From positions 96,011,635 through 96,075,634 of the forward strand of contig CM060961.1 of assembly GCA_030765045.1 (NCBI GenBank): a stretch of DNA of 64,000 nt. Reading direction: 5' to 3'. The notes beneath the pieces are model-generated. The model made no database searches, had not been told where the DNA came from, and saw only the letters and a program-made list of their open reading frames with translations. The position numbers and the translations under genes are program-made. The stretch is from Tenodera sinensis (lineage: Eukaryota > Arthropoda > Insecta > Mantodea > Mantidae). This document shows, piece after piece, positions 53,184-64,000 of this stretch (position 1 is the first letter of the stretch; each line of letters starts with the position of its first letter).

Positions 53184-54437
53184 CATAAGACTGTTTCAGC
53201 GAAAGCCACAATTTTTCATTACAAGACCAAAGGAAGGCGTAGCCTTCCAGCAACTCCTACTTCTGAGAGTACGCTGCTTCTAGGTGGTAAATTTGTGCAT
53301 TCCAGCAACAGTTCTGCAGCAACCAGTGATCCATATTCAGAGGATTCTTTAACAAGTGCTTATTCTTCTTACAAAACTTCTCCAGAAGAAGACTGGAGAC
53401 CTAATGATGGAAATAGTTTGTATTTCAGCAGACAGAATTCACCAGATACAGAGAGTGCTCCTGTTAATGATTACATGTCTCCTCATAGTAGAACCTCTAT
53501 GGAACAAAGAGGATTCAGTTACAGCACATCTGATTACGAATATTATAGTAACATTCCTTCTGATAAATCTACAGAGTATAGCAGCTGCTCTTCTTCATAT
53601 AGGCTTTCTGATGAAAACTATGACTCAACAAGAGATAACTTAATTAACAATAATGCAGCAGCCAATTTGTTGACCTCTGGAAAACCCAAAAAATATAAAA
53701 GACAAGGTGGCAGAATGTTACCAATTCCTTTGTCTTCATCTCGCCCATTGTCTGTTAGGATGCCATTTAGAAAAGAAAATGAAAGCAGTCACTGTAATAG
53801 TTGCTCATCAGGACAAGATAAAAAGTCGATGAATTCACAATCTCGTCCATTATCTATTGTTTTGCCAACACCCAGGTACAATATTAATCGCTCATTTAAG
53901 TCATTATTTTCACGGCAAGAAGATATGCATTTGTCATTTAATGTTGCTTCTTCTAAAAATTATGCCTCCTGCAGCTCCAGTCCTACTACTGAGAAAACAA
54001 ATGATGTAATGAATAATAACTCTAGCACAGTTGTAGGTTCACCTCAAAGTGAAACAGATTCAAAAAATAACAATGTAAGTAGAAGCAGTAATGCTTCTTT
54101 TGTTTGCCAATCAAATCTAACCAAATCATGGCTGTTAATGGATAAGTCATTTAAAAGAAATTCTAATTTTAACAGCAGCAAATTAGTGCTTGGACAGAAA
54201 CATTCTTATCCAACAGCAGTGTTACGTGGAAATCAAAAGCAAGACAGTAACCTTAATTTTCCAAAGCCAAGCCAAACTCAAATGCCATCCAGTCATACTC
54301 CTGATTCTTCACCAGATCAGCCGTCCGTATTGTTGGTAGTTTATCCTGTACCATTTGAGAAGCAAACAAACAACCAACAAAGTGATGAAAAGAATTCTCT
54401 CCAGGGAAAGGATACTTCAGGATGTGGTATTCAGTAA
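53184..54437 (+). CDS. stac: Candidate readthrough extension of stac (417 codons)
   Basis: Directly after the stac TGA the same frame stays open for 417 codons to TAA at 54435-54437. The first Met comes late (in DYMSPHSRTSMEQ), so independent initiation is unlikely. The product is Ser/Asn-rich and disordered, with a basic patch (KPKKYKRQGGR) and two parallel motifs, SRPLSV (RPLSV from extension residue 187) and SRPLSI (RPLSI from residue 221). Pro-rich stretches (LPIPLSSSRP, VLPTPR) follow or overlap these and could serve as SH3 ligands. Such a long frame in AT-rich DNA is not expected by chance. Alternatives are a separate splice form that skips the TGA or, less likely, a recent nonsense mutation. 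Confidence 0.7.
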   Translation, partial: HKTVSAKATIFHYKTKGRRSLPATPTSESTLLLGGKFVHSSNSSAATSDPYSEDSLTSAYSSYKTSPEEDWRPNDGNSLYFSRQNSPDTESAPVNDYMSPHSRTSMEQRGFSYSTSDYEYYSNIPSDKSTEYSSCSSSYRLSDENYDSTRDNLINNNAAANLLTSGKPKKYKRQGGRMLPIPLSSSRPLSVRMPFRKENESSHCNSCSSGQDKKSMNSQSRPLSIVLPTPRYNINRSFKSLFSRQEDMHLSFNVASSKNYASCSSSPTTEKTNDVMNNNSSTVVGSPQSETDSKNNNVSRSSNASFVCQSNLTKSWLLMDKSFKRNSNFNSSKLVLGQKHSYPTAVLRGNQKQDSNLNFPKPSQTQMPSSHTPDSSPDQPSVLLVVYPVPFEKQTNNQQSDEKNSLQGKDTSGCGIQ

Positions 54438-55896
54438 TGTTACTTGTTGTCTCATGTTGTTGTATTATTAAAATTTTTGGGAATCCCATGCCTATGTTTA
54501 TATCTGATTTAGCTTTTGCATATGTTTTATTTATTAATATTGTTGTGTGAAAACAATATTTCATGCCAAAACATATGAACACTCAGGAGCAACATTTCTG
54601 CTACTTATTTCTGATGTACAATTCCTTTAGTTAATTTAAAGATTTTTCACATTTTTAAGATTATCAAATTATTGAATTACTGGAAGAAAAATAGACCTGT
54701 ACATGGGCATCATGAAAAGGGGGAGTAAGGGAAATTGATAAATTTAATGTGCAGTCAATTATTGACTATTAGATCATTGTTTTGATTTTGATGTAAGACA
54801 ATTTTTATTTAGCACAAATTAATATGGTTATCTGCAGCAAATACTATAACTTTTGATAACAGAATAATGAATTAATATTGTTAGATTGCAAACTTCCAAC
54901 ATGTGGCCCTCCCCTGAAAAAAAGTCTGCCAACGCCCATGGATCTCTAAAGTAGTTTTTATGTTTATTTTGACATGTCAATAACTCAGCTCCTTCCTTGA
55001 GGGTGTATTTTCTTTTGTCTAACTGAGCTATTATACTCGTGCAGCTTAAGATCCCATCCAGTGGAGCATTAGTCCTATTAATCATGTAATAATGCATATA
55101 AAAGCTATATTTTCAAGCATAATTACAAACTGGTGTTTATATGAGCATGTAACAAAATTTGTGCTGATTTTCCTAAATGCATAAGTGAATACTATAAGTG
55201 TTTTAATATTGCTCACATGGCACAAAAGCTGTTGATAACAGAACATTTTTGTTACCAATGGTAAGATGATTCTTAAAATACTGAATGTAAAAACACTGCT
55301 TATCAGCAAGAAACCTTTAAAAGTAAACATCAAAAAACGTTTTTTAAATATTGCAGAATTTAATCAAATGGTTATTTAAAATGTGTTATTTTATTACACC
55401 CAAAGATTTCTAAAATATTTTATCTACACATGCTGTTTGTTACTGTAGCTATTGCAACTTCAGAATCTCTGAGCCATTTCATAAGAAGAATTTTAATGAA
55501 AATTTTTAAGTGAGGAAAGAAAACCACTATGTATATCTCTGTTGCTCTAAGATTAAGATATTAAATGCTGTGCTTAAGTCAACTGTCCATTGGAACACCA
55601 AGTTTGAGTATTCACCGAATTGCTGTGTTTCTTTAAGCAGTCATATTGTTAAAGAGCTTTTATTTTGCGACAGTTTAATATTTATGTGATACCAAGAACT
55701 GATATGAGGCTTGTTTCTCGTTTAGTTAGGTTGTGCCTTGTTCTTAACCTGCCTCCTATGTGAAAGAATTAAGTAGCTTATAATGGTATACAATATAAAT
55801 ATTGTTATAAAAGGTGAGAAAATGCAAAGTGATAAGGGAAAAAATTGCACTTATGTTTGTTTAATTGCATGGTATATTCTTGCCAAAACCAATAAA
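54438..55896 (+). other. stac: Presumed stac 3' UTR with polyadenylation signal AATAAA
   Basis: Non-coding AT-rich sequence after the TAA. An AATAAA lies at 55891-55896. A MITE copy (54702-54940) sits inside. The true cleavage site cannot be told from sequence alone. Confidence 0.35.
54702..54940 (-). mobile_element. MITE-like element with CATG termini, copy 3
   Basis: Minus-strand copy of the family at 6738 and 27991 (CATGGGCGTTGGCAGAC to CATGGGCATCATG ends). The flanks GACCTGTA (54694-54701) and GATCTCTA (54941-54948) match at 6 of 8 positions, a degraded 8-bp duplication. Confidence 0.75.
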
Positions 55897-57960
55897 ATTT
55901 ATCTTTTTGAGCTCTCTTTGCTCATGTGATTTCCCAATTGATAATTGATGTGAAACAGTGTATGTGTATGGTAAGTTATGTTTATTGTCCAGGATGAGTA
56001 GTTACTTGAAAGGGTAAACAAATATGTCAAATCTATGTATAATGTTTTTCACTGTGTCAAACAATGCTCAATGATTGAAATCACTAATTCATATTTGATG
56101 TTAAAAGGCAAAGAATTTATTAAACATTGTTATGCACTCAGTGAGATTTGAGTTTGATATGCTTCTCAATGAACATTTATGATGAAAAGAAACTGCAAGA
56201 AAACTGAGCTGGAAATTAATCAAAAATGTGAGCTACTATGGATGTGAAAAGTTGGAAAACTTCTGGTTACTAAAGGTAAAACCTGGGCTTTTCCTCATTG
56301 TAGCAATTAATTACATGTAAAGCATATAATTATCTCTTAGTAAAAATTATAGAAAGCAGATTTCAATAAAGTATTAACAAAGGAGAGGTATTGTAAATTC
56401 TACTCTTGTAGAATTACATACATTTCGTTAAATCCTTGTAACTAAATATATTAATATCTTGTTATAAAACTGTTTTAAAAATTACCTATGGAAAGAAAAG
56501 TTATTAATTTACTTCTTGCTGTTGTAATACACCCAATATATAACTGAAACACCTTATTATTGGGACACTAGGTGGAGAATGGATTAAATCCAAGATCCAG
56601 GGCCTTAGCAAACAACAACATAACTGAAACAGCATATTAATAAATGTTAAAATTATAGCATATTACTATTTTGAATAATAGAGGATTAATTCTTTTTCAA
56701 AAGATGATATCATTTCTAAAGCCAAGGCAGACAATCAGAATCAAACTATGCAGGATTAAAGTTCCTCTGAATAAGGAAAAATCCTGCCAATAAAGTTTCA
56801 ACTAAACATGTTATAAAATTATCACATTTTAAACGCTCATTAATAAAGTTTACCATTTCTGACACTTCTCATGTAATTTCCCTGATTCTTATGCAAAATA
56901 TAACACATTCATAATACAATATACCAACCATTAGGCAAAATCTATACCTACAGGAACAGTCAATAGTATATAATAGGCTAAAGAAATCTAACCTTGCTCA
57001 TTACCTTTCACAACTTCCAGTGTTTGCATCCAGATCGAAGCTGAATAAATGAAAATCTAAGAATGGAACTTGCATTTAAAAATTATAATGATGCTGATGC
57101 AATTTTTTTCACTAATATGTCCCAGCATAACTGTTGAATATAATAATGTGATGTTAAAATGTATCAAGCATTTTAAAACAAGGTAAATATTTTTATCTGC
57201 AATATTGAATCCTATTAGGGGCAAAATATTTATTTACTGTTTTATAAAATTGGAGACATTTCTAAATTTTTATTAATACATGGACTGTGATATGAAAACA
57301 ATTATTTTGTTTTTGAATTATTATTTTAGAGATCTGCATATCAATTTCTTATGACATAAAACCATTATTTCCTCTTCTGTATGATATATTTGAGCCATTA
57401 CTATGTAATGTATAAGGGAAGCATATGCATTTCCTCTTGCTGTTATATCTGTAATAATATTTATTGCTGTTTATCTTGATGTATACATCATTACAGATTA
57501 AGGCATGCATAGTTGTTTCATTATCCATGCAAATATATTATGTATGTAGAGTTAAAAGCTGTTTTCCCTTTGAAATTTAGGAATGTTTGGGTTGTACATT
57601 AAGAGCCAAAATATTTCTTTCACTGCATAATTCATCCCTATGTGCTTCTTTGTACCATATTGGCACTTTCATAAACTAAGACACTATTATGATACTTCAT
57701 AAGACTTTTATTACTACCTTAACAGACTTCTTGATTTTATGCTCAAGACATGGGGATAATAAGATGCCTTTCTTGATGTAACAGAATACATGGCATTTTT
57801 TAAATTACAGTTCAATATAAAATTTCAAGGACATATAAAAATGTCAAAGGCAACAATTTAATATTTTGATGTGGTGCTGTATAACTTGATAATTACCTAA
57901 CTTTGTAAGGTAAGAAAAACAACAAAGAAAAAGCCTTACAAAGTTGCTGGTCCAAATCAC
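55897..57960. other. Intergenic DNA without recognisable feature
   Basis: Very AT-rich, short ORFs only. Confidence 0.4.
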
Positions 57961-57962
57961 CA

Positions 57963-58289
57963 ATGACCTGGTGGCAGCAATTAAAACACATTAACCTCTT
58001 GAACCTTTCTTTAGGAGAACACGAAGTTATTTTCATTTATGAACCAACAATACCATATTTTATGGGCAAATACAAAATTAAAAAAATTGTTGTAAGTGGT
58101 CTGATTTTTGGTGCACGGGGAACCATCACAAAACATTTTGTTTCATGGCAGGGTAAATACAAATTGGAAAAAAAGAATAGATTCACAGATAGTTACAATA
58201 ATAATCAAATATTCTGTAGCTATTTTGAGAAACCATCTTTATCGGAAACACATTGTTTAAGTACTTTGTCTAAATTGATCGTTTTATAA
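57963..58289 (+). pseudogene. Possible retroelement relic (low confidence)
   Basis: A 108-codon ORF contains IKKIVVSGLIFGARGTITKHFV. A G-ARGTI-KFF pattern is met in C-terminal parts of some insect reverse-transcriptase proteins. Nothing else in the ORF is recognisable and no RT motif is adjacent, so the assignment is tentative. Confidence 0.25.
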
Positions 58290-58847
58290 TTGTTATGTTT
58301 TACACAATTGTTGCTGTTATTTTTTTTATTATTGTCTTTGTTATATTTGCTATCCATTATTTCTGTATAAGATTAATTATTATTTGTAGTATTCTGTGTC
58401 ACTAGCAAACCCTAAAGAGGGCCAGATGATCAAATAAAAATTGGCATTTTTTATTATTGTAACTTCACTTTTCACACCAGAACAACCAGATGGTGTTTTG
58501 GCCATCTACATGTCACAGGAGGAAGCGCAGCAGTGAATTAAGGGTGAAAATGGATATAACAGTTTTTGAAACATGTTCCATTATGTTCTGGTATAGAAAG
58601 TGAAGCTAGAGTAATAAGAAACTTAAAACTTTATGTATATATTTACCTCTATTTTAAAATATTTTTGTATAATAGCATTACAGGTATTGAATTTGTAACA
58701 GGTCCTGTCTCTAAATCTTAGACTATAATTTTGACTACAGTAGTAATTTATTCTCCTATTTGTCTCTTTGCTTATTTTAATTTATTAGGGTGCATACCAG
58801 AATCATGATATATTTCTCCTAATTAAAATTAATCATTTATTAGAGAG

Positions 58848-59390
58848 CAGTACCAGCTCGTGACTTGTCTCAGTGGGTCTGCAGTATATTACATCATCTC
58901 TACCGTCATTATCTTTCCTTCTCTGTCACACACACACACATATGCACGCGTGCACACACACATGCCCAGAGTTCCAATTTGCAATTCATATGGACAGTTG
59001 AGCTCTCATGTTTTGCCTTTTTTGTTTTAAATGAGCAATTTTATAATATAATTTTATAATATTTTATAAAATTATTTGTATAGATGGCATTTCTCTTACT
59101 CGCAAACAATAAGCATGGAAAACAGCTTCTCTTCTAAGGATAAAGCCAGAAGATTGATCTCCTTCATTTCCACCCTCGCAGGGATTCAAATTTCCTGCTA
59201 TGAGCAGACACTACTACATTCAATTTGCTGCCAGAAACACAAACATAAACAATAATAAACTTGGTAAGAAAATAGCTATTCCAAACTGAAGTATTGGCCT
59301 TACTAAACTATGATATGAAGAATAATTATATGCAATTATAATGGTTTGATAAAAATAGATGTAATTGTGTTAACAACATTAACATAACTC
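58848..59390 (+). mobile_element. hAT-like repeat, truncated copy
   Basis: It begins CAGTACCAGCTCGTGACTTG and aligns with the left half of the complete copy at 59740-60705 (CTCACTCGCAAACAATAAGC, GAAGTATTGGCCTTA). The right end is missing. It contains a (CA)n run. Confidence 0.8.
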
Positions 59391-59739
59391 TCATTTTGTT
59401 ATGAATATGAATTTATTGAATACCAAAGCATTTACGCATTGGGCTGCCCATGAACTTCAGTCCTAACTCTTCTATCATTGGATAGCCCTGATGTGTGTTG
59501 TTTATTCTTTTATTACAGTTAATTAACCTTGTTCAAACCTATCTTTTTAATTTTTGTCTTTTTGATTCACTTATTTTCACCAAATTGTCTTATACTTTCT
59601 TTACCCTAAGACCAGTACTATTTTAGATTACTCATTCCATTCTAAAATTTATTTTCCCCCACATATCTCTTATGTTTCCTGATCATTTGAAAATAATTTC
59701 CTACACCTCACTTATTCACTTTCTTCTTAGCCCTATATC

Positions 59740-60705
59740 CAGTGGCAGCTCGTGACTTGTTGCAGTAGGTGTGCTGTATATTACATCCTCTCCACCTTTA
59801 CTCCCTTTCTTTCTCTAACACACACCACACAATTCTAATTCTAAATTCATATGGACAATTGAGTTCTTATGTTTTGCTATTTTTTTGTTTTAATGACCAA
59901 TATCACAAGAACTAACTTTTGTTCTGACACAATTTCTCTCACTCGCAAACAATAAGCATGGAAAACAGCTTCTCTTATAAGAATAAACCCAAAAGATTTA
60001 TCTCCTTTAGTTTTGCCATATTATTCATTTCCACACTTTCCTAGATTCAAATTTCTCGCTATGTGCAGACATAACTGCATGCAACTTGCTGCCAGAACAC
60101 AAACATAACAAACAATAATAAAGACTATAACAAAATAACTATTCCAAACTGAAGTATTGGCCTTAGTAAATTACAACATGAAGAGTAACTATATGCATTT
60201 ATAATCGCTTAATAAGACTAGATGTAATTGTGTTTATAACATTAGTATAATATAGATGATGGCTACATTATATTTAGAACCATCATGTTGGCTGCCTAGT
60301 AGGTTCTGCTAAACAACGGAAGGGAAATGCTCGTAGCAAGGAAAACAGAGGGACTTGTACGAGAACGTAGTGTGCTTGTGCGGTAAGAATTGCATGTGTT
60401 GGCTTTGTCGATTATGGTGCCTTAACTTGCCGTACTCTTAAATGCAAGCTTTGCACTGCTCCTCGCGTACCCCTTGCCTAAAAGCTACCTTCGCCAGTCG
60501 CAAAATCGGGCTTATGCGTCTCAGCTTGACTGAGTGAGTTGTCATTTGGTAAAGAGGGCGGGGGAAAATTAAACGAGCAAGTTCATATACGTACAAGAAA
60601 GTTGGACATTCAACTTTCTCATATGCATGTCTATACACATTCGCATGCGGAAATAATTAGTGGGTGTGCAGTTGCGAGTATGTGATCCCCCAGGAATCGC
60701 CACTG
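59740..60705 (+). mobile_element. hAT-like non-autonomous element with 8-bp TSD
   Basis: The termini CAGTGGCAGCTCGTG and (inverse) CAGTGGCGATTCCTG match at the first seven and several later positions. A perfect 8-bp duplication CCTATATC (59732-59739 and 60706-60713) flanks it. 966 bp, no transposase. The right third (60250-60700) is GC-richer and absent from the truncated copy at 58848. Confidence 0.87.
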
Positions 60706-61989
60706 CCTATATCTCTTCCACTTCCTTTCCTAACTTAACTGTTGCATTTTTTAAAATACCTACCTGTAATTAAGCTAAACTCTTACCTCCATCCCTCCTA
60801 CCACCCCTGAACACAGTTCACTTGATCACTTCCTTGTTACATGCCATGGAGTACCATTTTCCTGCATTGTTTTCTTTGGCTTCATATATATGTACATGTT
60901 CATTATGTAATATCCACTTTTTGATTTAATATCCTTCCTTGCCTACCCACAGAAGCAGATTTTGGCATGGATGGATAGCACTGTGGATGTTCACTTTGGA
61001 TACTGCCAGTAAACAGAGGGGCAAGGAGATCGGTCAAATCCCTGCCAGTACTACCTATTAGGGCTATCATTGGCAGCACATGTCAGTCAACAGTATCAAC
61101 CTATACACACACCTAAGACAAAGTATGCTATATTAAGATGTGAGAAATAAGGCACTTGTTATAACTTTGCAGTGTAAAGTTAGCAAAAAGCTGTGTTTTG
61201 CTATATCAAATTCATCATTCATTTCCCATTGTTTATACTTAGCTGAAATTAATAACTGTTTTCTTAATAATATTATCTGCAATGCCAATACTCCAGCAGA
61301 TGACTGTTCTGCTGTTCTGCTAGGAAAACTAAATGAGTACTAGAATGTGATCTTTTCTTTATTTAACTAATACGAATAAAGAAAGTTTTTTATTAAGTAG
61401 CCATTTTCTACATTATTGTTAGAAGACAAGGTGAAACTGAAATGCATGGGAAAACCTACTCCTTATCTCCAAATGAATAAGAACAAAAAGTTATAGTTAG
61501 CCGCATAGGAATTTAATAAGACATTTATATGAAAAATAAAAGTTCTGTGAATGTGAAGTCAAAAAATTCTGAACTGACGATAACTTCTGGTCAGAAAAAC
61601 ATGCAGTAGATTTAATTTTTTGTGTGGAAAAATTAAGATACCTACACAAGTACCTTAAATTGAAATATTGCTTGGTAATGTATCAGTAAACTTTATGGTA
61701 GATTGATATTTACTTGAGAAAAATAGCCATCTAAATACGTTGGATGGATGTGATTAGTTCTACGTTATCATTGTAGGTGGTGCTTAGTGTCAGTGAATGT
61801 GCAATGGAAAAACAACCTCTACTAATTCCAGTGATGTATATATTGCATCAATAACTGAGCATCATTTCAACCATTCCTTTGAATTCACTGTCATATATCC
61901 CCTGCCTGGTTGTTATAGGATGTTAATTAATCACATTAAAAAAAAGTTGCCAAAGCAATGTTGACACTATCAGTGCATTCATACCAGCT

Positions 61990-62140
61990 ACTGGTGTGCA
62001 GAGCGGCACTGGGGTGGGTTTCCCCTGGCATCTCATTCCACCGGTGCTCCATCTTCATTCCATGCATTATCAGTGTAGCCACGTGCAGTGCCATATGTAG
62101 TAAAAGCAGGCGTTAAACACACACACACAAAAAAAAAAAA
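61990..62140 (+). repeat. SINE family 2, truncated, with CA/A-rich tail
   Basis: The body matches 62294-62522 (AGCGGCACTGGGGTGGGTTT, CTCCATCTTCATTCCATG, GTAGTAAAAGCAGGCGTTAAAC), ending in (CA)n and poly(A). The tRNA head is missing. Confidence 0.85.
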
Positions 62141-62293
62141 AAAAAATACCAGCTACCTCTGAATGTGGCCCATATATGGGAATAATAAAGTCCATAAAAT
62201 ATTTCATGTAACTAAATTTCATATAGGCATATAACGTAAACAATTATAATATAGTATAGATGGAACTGGAACTAAGCAAATGATAGTAATATA

Positions 62294-62522
62294 CGGCCGT
62301 GCTGTAGCCGAGTGGTTAGACCATTCGCTTCTCACCAAAGTGGCCGAGGTTCGATCCCAGGCAGCAGCATGTGAGATTTGTGATGGACAAAGCGGCACTG
62401 GGGTGGGTTTTCCGGTTTCCCCCACCATCCCATTCTACTGGTGCTCCATCTTCATTCCATGTATCATCAGTGTCGCCACCTGCAGTGCCATATGTAGTAA
62501 AAGCGGGCATTAAACACTACCA
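62294..62522 (+). repeat. tRNA-derived SINE, family 2, complete copy
   Basis: The tRNA-like head GCTGTAGCCGAGTGGTTAGA with B box GGTTCGATCC resembles Leu/Ser tRNAs. The body GGACAAAGCGGCACTGGGG follows, ending AAGCGGGCATTAAACACTACC. It is not a tRNA gene because the cloverleaf 3' part is replaced by the SINE body. Confidence 0.85.
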
Positions 62523-62529
62523 ATACCAA

Positions 62530-64000
62530 TATCAATAGACAGAATGAGCAGGATCACATATTGAGCTTCCAATATTATCTTCTATTTAGACTTGTGTTTG
62601 AACTTGTTACTTTTTGTTGCCTTATTGCAACATCAGCCTTCTGGAAGTCATTCCGTAGATAAAAATGTATTTGTTCAACATAATTAAGGAAGCTCACTCT
62701 GTTTCCTCAGATCAGTGCATGGACTTCAGTGCTGGTTTGTATTTCCCACCAGGCACTATGTGTATAGGTGCTGTGGAATATTTTCCCAGTATCAGTTTTT
62801 AGGAAGAGCTGTAAGAGAAATTGTGGCAATTTTTCTAGAAAAATCCCATTTCCATCCTTTTATAGACTATTAATTGTTTGATAAATTTTGGGATCGTACA
62901 TAACTTGAAATTAATCTAAATTACATCCTTTTAAATATCTATATATGTTACATGCCTGTTAAAGTCACTCACTCTCTTAATTGCATTCAGATATTAAAGG
63001 GTGTTGCAATTTTCATTAGGAAACTAAAAGTTTTGTAAAATGTTCTAGAAGTTATGGTTAGAAAAACAACACACTTCTATTTGTTGACTAAGCAAATGTT
63101 TTTAGATAGTAAAACAATAAAATCTGTATTAGATACTAAAAAACACCAACACTATTTTGAAATCCACTGTATTAATTTATTCAGATATTTTCACACATTC
63201 AGGATTAAAATTATGGGCATACTGTTGCATTATATACACGTCAAGGATGCTGTTAAATGTTTCTCAGGTTTATCATATGCTTTAAAGAATTCCTTTTTCT
63301 TAATGATCAGTCATTCAAAAATTGCCATATTTCCTTGTTTCCTTCAAACATTCGCGATAATGATATTTTTAATAGGTACACGTGCTATAATCTACTGTGA
63401 TGTATGATTACCTTGTAATATGATTCTTGGTCACTTTCCCTCCATTTATTAATTACAAGATGAACATTTTTCATTTCACTTCTCTAAACTTATTATTTTT
63501 GGAAGTGGGTTTTAAATATGTAATTATGAAAATTAAATAATATAAACTAAAAATAGTTGCAGCAGAACCACAATAAATATCAAAGAGTAGTTTTCATTTC
63601 CATAAATGTCATAATTTCGAACAACAATTCCTTCAACTATAATTATTGCATTTTTAAACCTCCTTACTTAAATGCCCTAGCTTCAATACACAATTACTGT
63701 TCCTCAAACCTGATGAATAGTTAATAACAATCTGGGAATATTTTCCAGTACAAACTCAAAACATAACATCCAAGGCTCAAGAAGAAAAGTCTTTAGCTGC
63801 TACTGACATGTTTAAGCACTTAACCTATTATGCTAAGAAAACTTCTAATAAAGGAATGATCGAAACATTTCTAATATAATTCTAAAGTAAGAACAAATTA
63901 GAAACTAAAAACTTCACTTATCTTAGTAATATTGCAAGTTCTTTGCTGGAAAGCTGACTAAAGTTTCGAGTTGACTCCAACTCATTCTCAAAGCTATTGG
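62530..64000. other. Intergenic DNA without recognisable feature
   Basis: AT-rich. A 117-codon ORF at 63054-63407 has no recognisable motif and looks random. Confidence 0.4.

Noticed and set aside
62294..62370. tRNA gene (Leu/Ser-like)
   Set aside because: A and B box-like sequences are present, but the cloverleaf is incomplete and continues into a repeated SINE body found three more times in the window.
63054..63407. 117-codon ORF as a gene
   Set aside because: Composition is that of AT-rich random sequence and there is no recognisable domain or gene context.
1..64000. CRISPR arrays, operons, bacterial ribosome-binding sites
   Set aside because: The DNA is clearly eukaryotic with spliced genes; the tandem repeats seen have no spacer structure.

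Overview
The window is arthropod nuclear DNA, most likely insect. It is AT-rich, has long spliced introns and is packed with eukaryotic retroelements. The class of repeats (Ty3-type LTR elements with tRNA-Lys-like primer sites, RNase H-bearing LINEs, Penelope-like elements, hAT/mariner/pogo relics and two tRNA-derived SINE families) suggests a repeat-rich insect. I cannot name the species.

The one recognisable host gene is the 3' half of a stac (SH3 and cysteine-rich domain protein) gene on the + strand. Four exons are well supported, at 10581-10708, 14516-14598, 37459-37648 and 53082-53183. Their phases join perfectly (0, 2, 0), giving a tandem SH3 C-terminus that stops at a TGA exactly where the family normally ends. 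A 33-nt candidate microexon lies at 9345-9377. The C1-domain exons must lie left of the window. The same frame stays open for 417 codons after that TGA (53184-54434, stop TAA 54435-54437) and encodes a Ser/Asn-rich, SH3-ligand-like tail. TGA followed by C is a leaky context, so regulated stop-codon readthrough is the leading hypothesis and my top finding.

Mobile DNA, left to right. Positions 1-3079 hold the 5' part of an antisense Ty3-type element (copy 1) inserted in a LINE (3080-4600), followed by a second LINE relic (4700-6475). Intron 14599-37458 contains a nest: a pol-less antisense LTR element (14991-27742, TSD CACA) into which a gag-pol LTR element of the copy-1 family (16753-24742, + strand, TSD GTGT) has inserted. 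Both are young (2/541 and 4/761 LTR differences). Further right are a mariner relic, a Penelope-like element, a LINE relic and a solo LTR (33392-34169, TSD ATTT). Intron 37649-53081 contains an old broken gypsy element (38447-47986) carrying a nearly complete LINE (38711-43959, 9-bp TSD). It also holds a small hAT derivative (49094-49924), an ~80-bp minisatellite and a Penelope-like element bounded by inverted terminal sequences (50908-52912) that contains a 257-bp fold-back insertion. Downstream of stac are two copies of another hAT-type repeat and more SINEs.

The gag-pol junction of the young LTR family shows textbook -1 frameshift architecture: heptamer GGGAAAC, a 6-nt spacer and a 6-bp stem. 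Copy 1 keeps the frame open into pol. Copy 2 has one base fewer and loses it, although both of its ORFs look intact.

Stretches where nothing can be supported beyond AT-rich intronic or intergenic DNA are 6993-9344, 31690-32570, 34170-35570, 35710-37458, 47990-48880, 55900-57960, 60710-61990 and 62530-64000.
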